Positions 62,184 through 64,000 of a stretch of DNA of 64,000 bases are shown here, in pieces (position 1 is the stretch's first letter; every line of letters starts with the position of its first letter). Made by a program: the position numbers and the translations under genes. The notes below the pieces were generated by a model that ran no database searches, had not been told where the DNA came from, and was given only the letters and a program-made list of their open reading frames with translations. The stretch comes from Oscheius onirici (taxonomy: Eukaryota; Nematoda; Chromadorea; Rhabditida; Rhabditidae): contig OW051471.1 of the NCBI GenBank assembly GCA_932521025.1, positions 3,596,001 to 3,660,000 of the forward strand, given 5' to 3'.

Positions 62184-64000
62184 CTGAAATCTTCCATTAT
62201 GAGAAGGAAGTAAGGAGTTTACGAGAATGAGAGCGTGTGCTCTCTTAAGCCAGGATCATGGCACAGAATAAACTCGGCAGTCTGATTGAGCTCAGATGTT
62301 CCGCCGTCGAGAGCAAGCTCTGTGAGGGAAAAGAGGGAGTGTCTCTTTGCCTCTCCTTATTCTGACTGTTTTGAGGTCAAGCGAGGCTGCGCGGCAAACA
62401 TGCCACCGTCTTGTTAGCTGCCGATGGACACGCAAAAGAAGGAAAGGAGATGAGGAGGGAAACAAAAACCTGGGAGGCCAACCGATTGCCTCATTTCCTA
62501 GCTTTTTTTCTCTAGATTGGTTCTCGGTTGTCAGACTTTCCTTCTTTCCTTTGCAGCTCAAAAGACGAAACTATAAACTTTCCGGTTCGCTTTGATAAGG
62601 ATTCAAAAAGTTTTCGTAGCAATCTTCGAAGATCATGACAAACTCTCGTTTGAGACAGTAGCCATGAGGTCAAGCCTCGCTAGCAAACAGCGGTCGGGCT
62701 AGACTCTGAAGTAGTTTGGCTATTGGAAAGAGATTCAGAGGCTGAATCAGTTGGTCGGCTTCTTTTTCAAAGGGCTATCCGATGGCCTTTGAAGTGCCAG
62801 ACCATACTCCTACGCCAACTGTTGCCTTGTGAGTAATCGCAGCTGTGAGTAAGGACAGACAGCCGCCAGTCCAGATCTCATGCACAAGAACACATGGTTC
62901 CGATTCGCAGAGAGATGGGACAAGAGTCATGGGTCAGCTTGAGAGTTAGATTTATAGAACCAGAATTGTCGTGTGTAGTCTTCAAAACTGGAGAGAAATT
63001 TGAGAGATACCAAAAGTTACTCAGTCTCGGGAAGCAAAGAGGTCTCTCGAGAATGGGGGTGTTAGCTTCAAACAAACCCAAACCATGTTGTAAGCCAAAT
63101 GTTTTCAGAAACCTGGCAAAATGAAGCTTGGAAATCACTAGTATCAACGGATAGAAAAGAGCTGACTCAGATGAATGGCTCTCGCTGGAATGAAACAAAA
63201 GTAAGAGACTTGACCAGTTGTCGATGACTGAACGCTTGAGTCAGAAGGAGGACAGAGAGAGAATGAATTGACTTGCTGACACTGTTCGTGACGTACTGGT
63301 AAGGCTGGGGGTAAAAGTTGAAAGCGGATAGGGCGCATGCGAGGACGGGGCCCGCAACACTCAAATAGAAAAGCAAGAGTAAACAGGAGTCAGCACGGAC
63401 GTGAGGCTCGCACTCCGTGATCGGTAATGGCCAGTAGCAGCAGTTCAAGAGAAAGAAGGAGTGACCCCACACACACGGGAGAGGGCAACAGTTGGACACA
63501 TGTGCCGTCGGTTGTGGCCTGCCTGGCGCAGAGGGTGGTACGGACATCCAACTGGCTCAGATGGGAGCACTCTCCCTCTGTCCCAAGCAAAAACTATAAG
63601 AGAGTCGTAAGTCCGAAGGACCTCAATAAGACGGACTGATCAAGGAAGGCGTGGGAGATAACTATTCTGTTTGAGCTCCCACATAATTCCACGGGCGACT
63701 AGTGGACAGCATGTTTTGAACTGTATTTTAGCAGTATGTACGTAGTTTACTGTGTCGAAAAGGAATTTCAGAAGTATAGAGCTGCAAATTGGAGAAAAGA
63801 GTCGTACTCACTTAGACTGTAAGAACAAAATGATCAAATGGGTTCGGATGTCTTGGTAGGACAATGAGTTAAAATAGTACCCGATTCGTGATGATCGCTT
63901 GCTTAGAACTCAATATATTTTGCCATAGCCTATTCGTCTGAACAGTTTTGATCGAAAAGACTCTTATTCATTCAGGAGCTACTTAGGACACGAGCCATGT
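62184..64000. other. Upstream region, no gene recognised
   Basis: About 1.8 kb upstream of the zinc-finger gene. Open frames here (e.g. 62561-62292 and 63547-63167) have Ser/Leu-rich products without motifs or splice partners. Promoter sequences are probably here but none can be named. Confidence 0.4.

Overview
The window is gene-dense eukaryotic DNA. Genes are split by many small introns (mostly about 40-70 nt, GT...TTTTCAG or TTTTAG). Four signs point to a nematode: (i) three splicing-factor genes lie head to tail about 145 nt apart in the order U2AF35 > RRM-cyclophilin > SF1, which from memory is the order of the C. elegans operon uaf-2/cyp-13/sfa-1; (ii) many start codons sit 0-55 nt after a splice acceptor with no visible upstream exon, as expected for spliced-leader trans-splicing; (iii) the nuclear receptor has a nematode-type DNA-binding domain; (iv) DAZ-like and GLD-1/QKI-like germline RNA-binding proteins are present. 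A selenocysteine-type selenoprotein K is also present. C. elegans is known to keep only one selenoprotein, so an early-branching nematode is possible. The species cannot be named from the sequence.

Layout. 0.9-2.9 kb: DAZ-like gene (-). 3.2-5.5 kb: transposon block (Helitron, inverted-repeat elements, tRNA-derived SINE). 5.8-7.0: STAR/KH protein (+). 7.5-12.8: NEMF/Rqc2 (-), with a 0.9 kb fold-back element in one intron. 13.2-13.8: selenoprotein K (-) with a candidate SECIS. 14.5-19.3: BET1, MMAB and NAE1 (+), closely spaced. 20.7-23.4: DNA polymerase alpha subunit B (+). 23.5-25.4: C2H2 zinc-finger gene (-). 26.1-27.7: intronless BTB-Kelch gene (-). 28.7-31.6: an 88-residue unknown protein (-) and an unknown gene (+), with two abutting Helitrons. 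31.9-35.6: TRPM-like channel (-). 36.1-36.6: Lys-rich single-pass membrane protein (+). 37.5-40.9: nuclear receptor (-). 43.6-49.9: the splicing-factor operon (-). 50.3-51.2: second fold-back element. 52.0-53.6: two convergent unknown genes. 53.7-59.5: mostly repeats (pogo/Tigger-like copy, LINE tails, SINE, fold-backs, Helitron). 59.7-62.2: two small ORFs and a multi-C2H2 factor (-). 62.2-64.0: nothing recognised.

Functional themes. The operon groups proteins that recognise the 3' splice site and branch point (U2AF35, SF1) with a spliceosomal cyclophilin. SelK and NEMF are adjacent on one strand and may be co-transcribed; both act in ER or translation quality control. BET1, MMAB and NAE1 have unrelated jobs, as is common in nematode operons. 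The repeats repay attention: Helitrons with full TC...CTGG ends, two long fold-back elements sharing one tRNA-like core inside different arms, and a short motif, GAGTATCCAA, scattered through the window.
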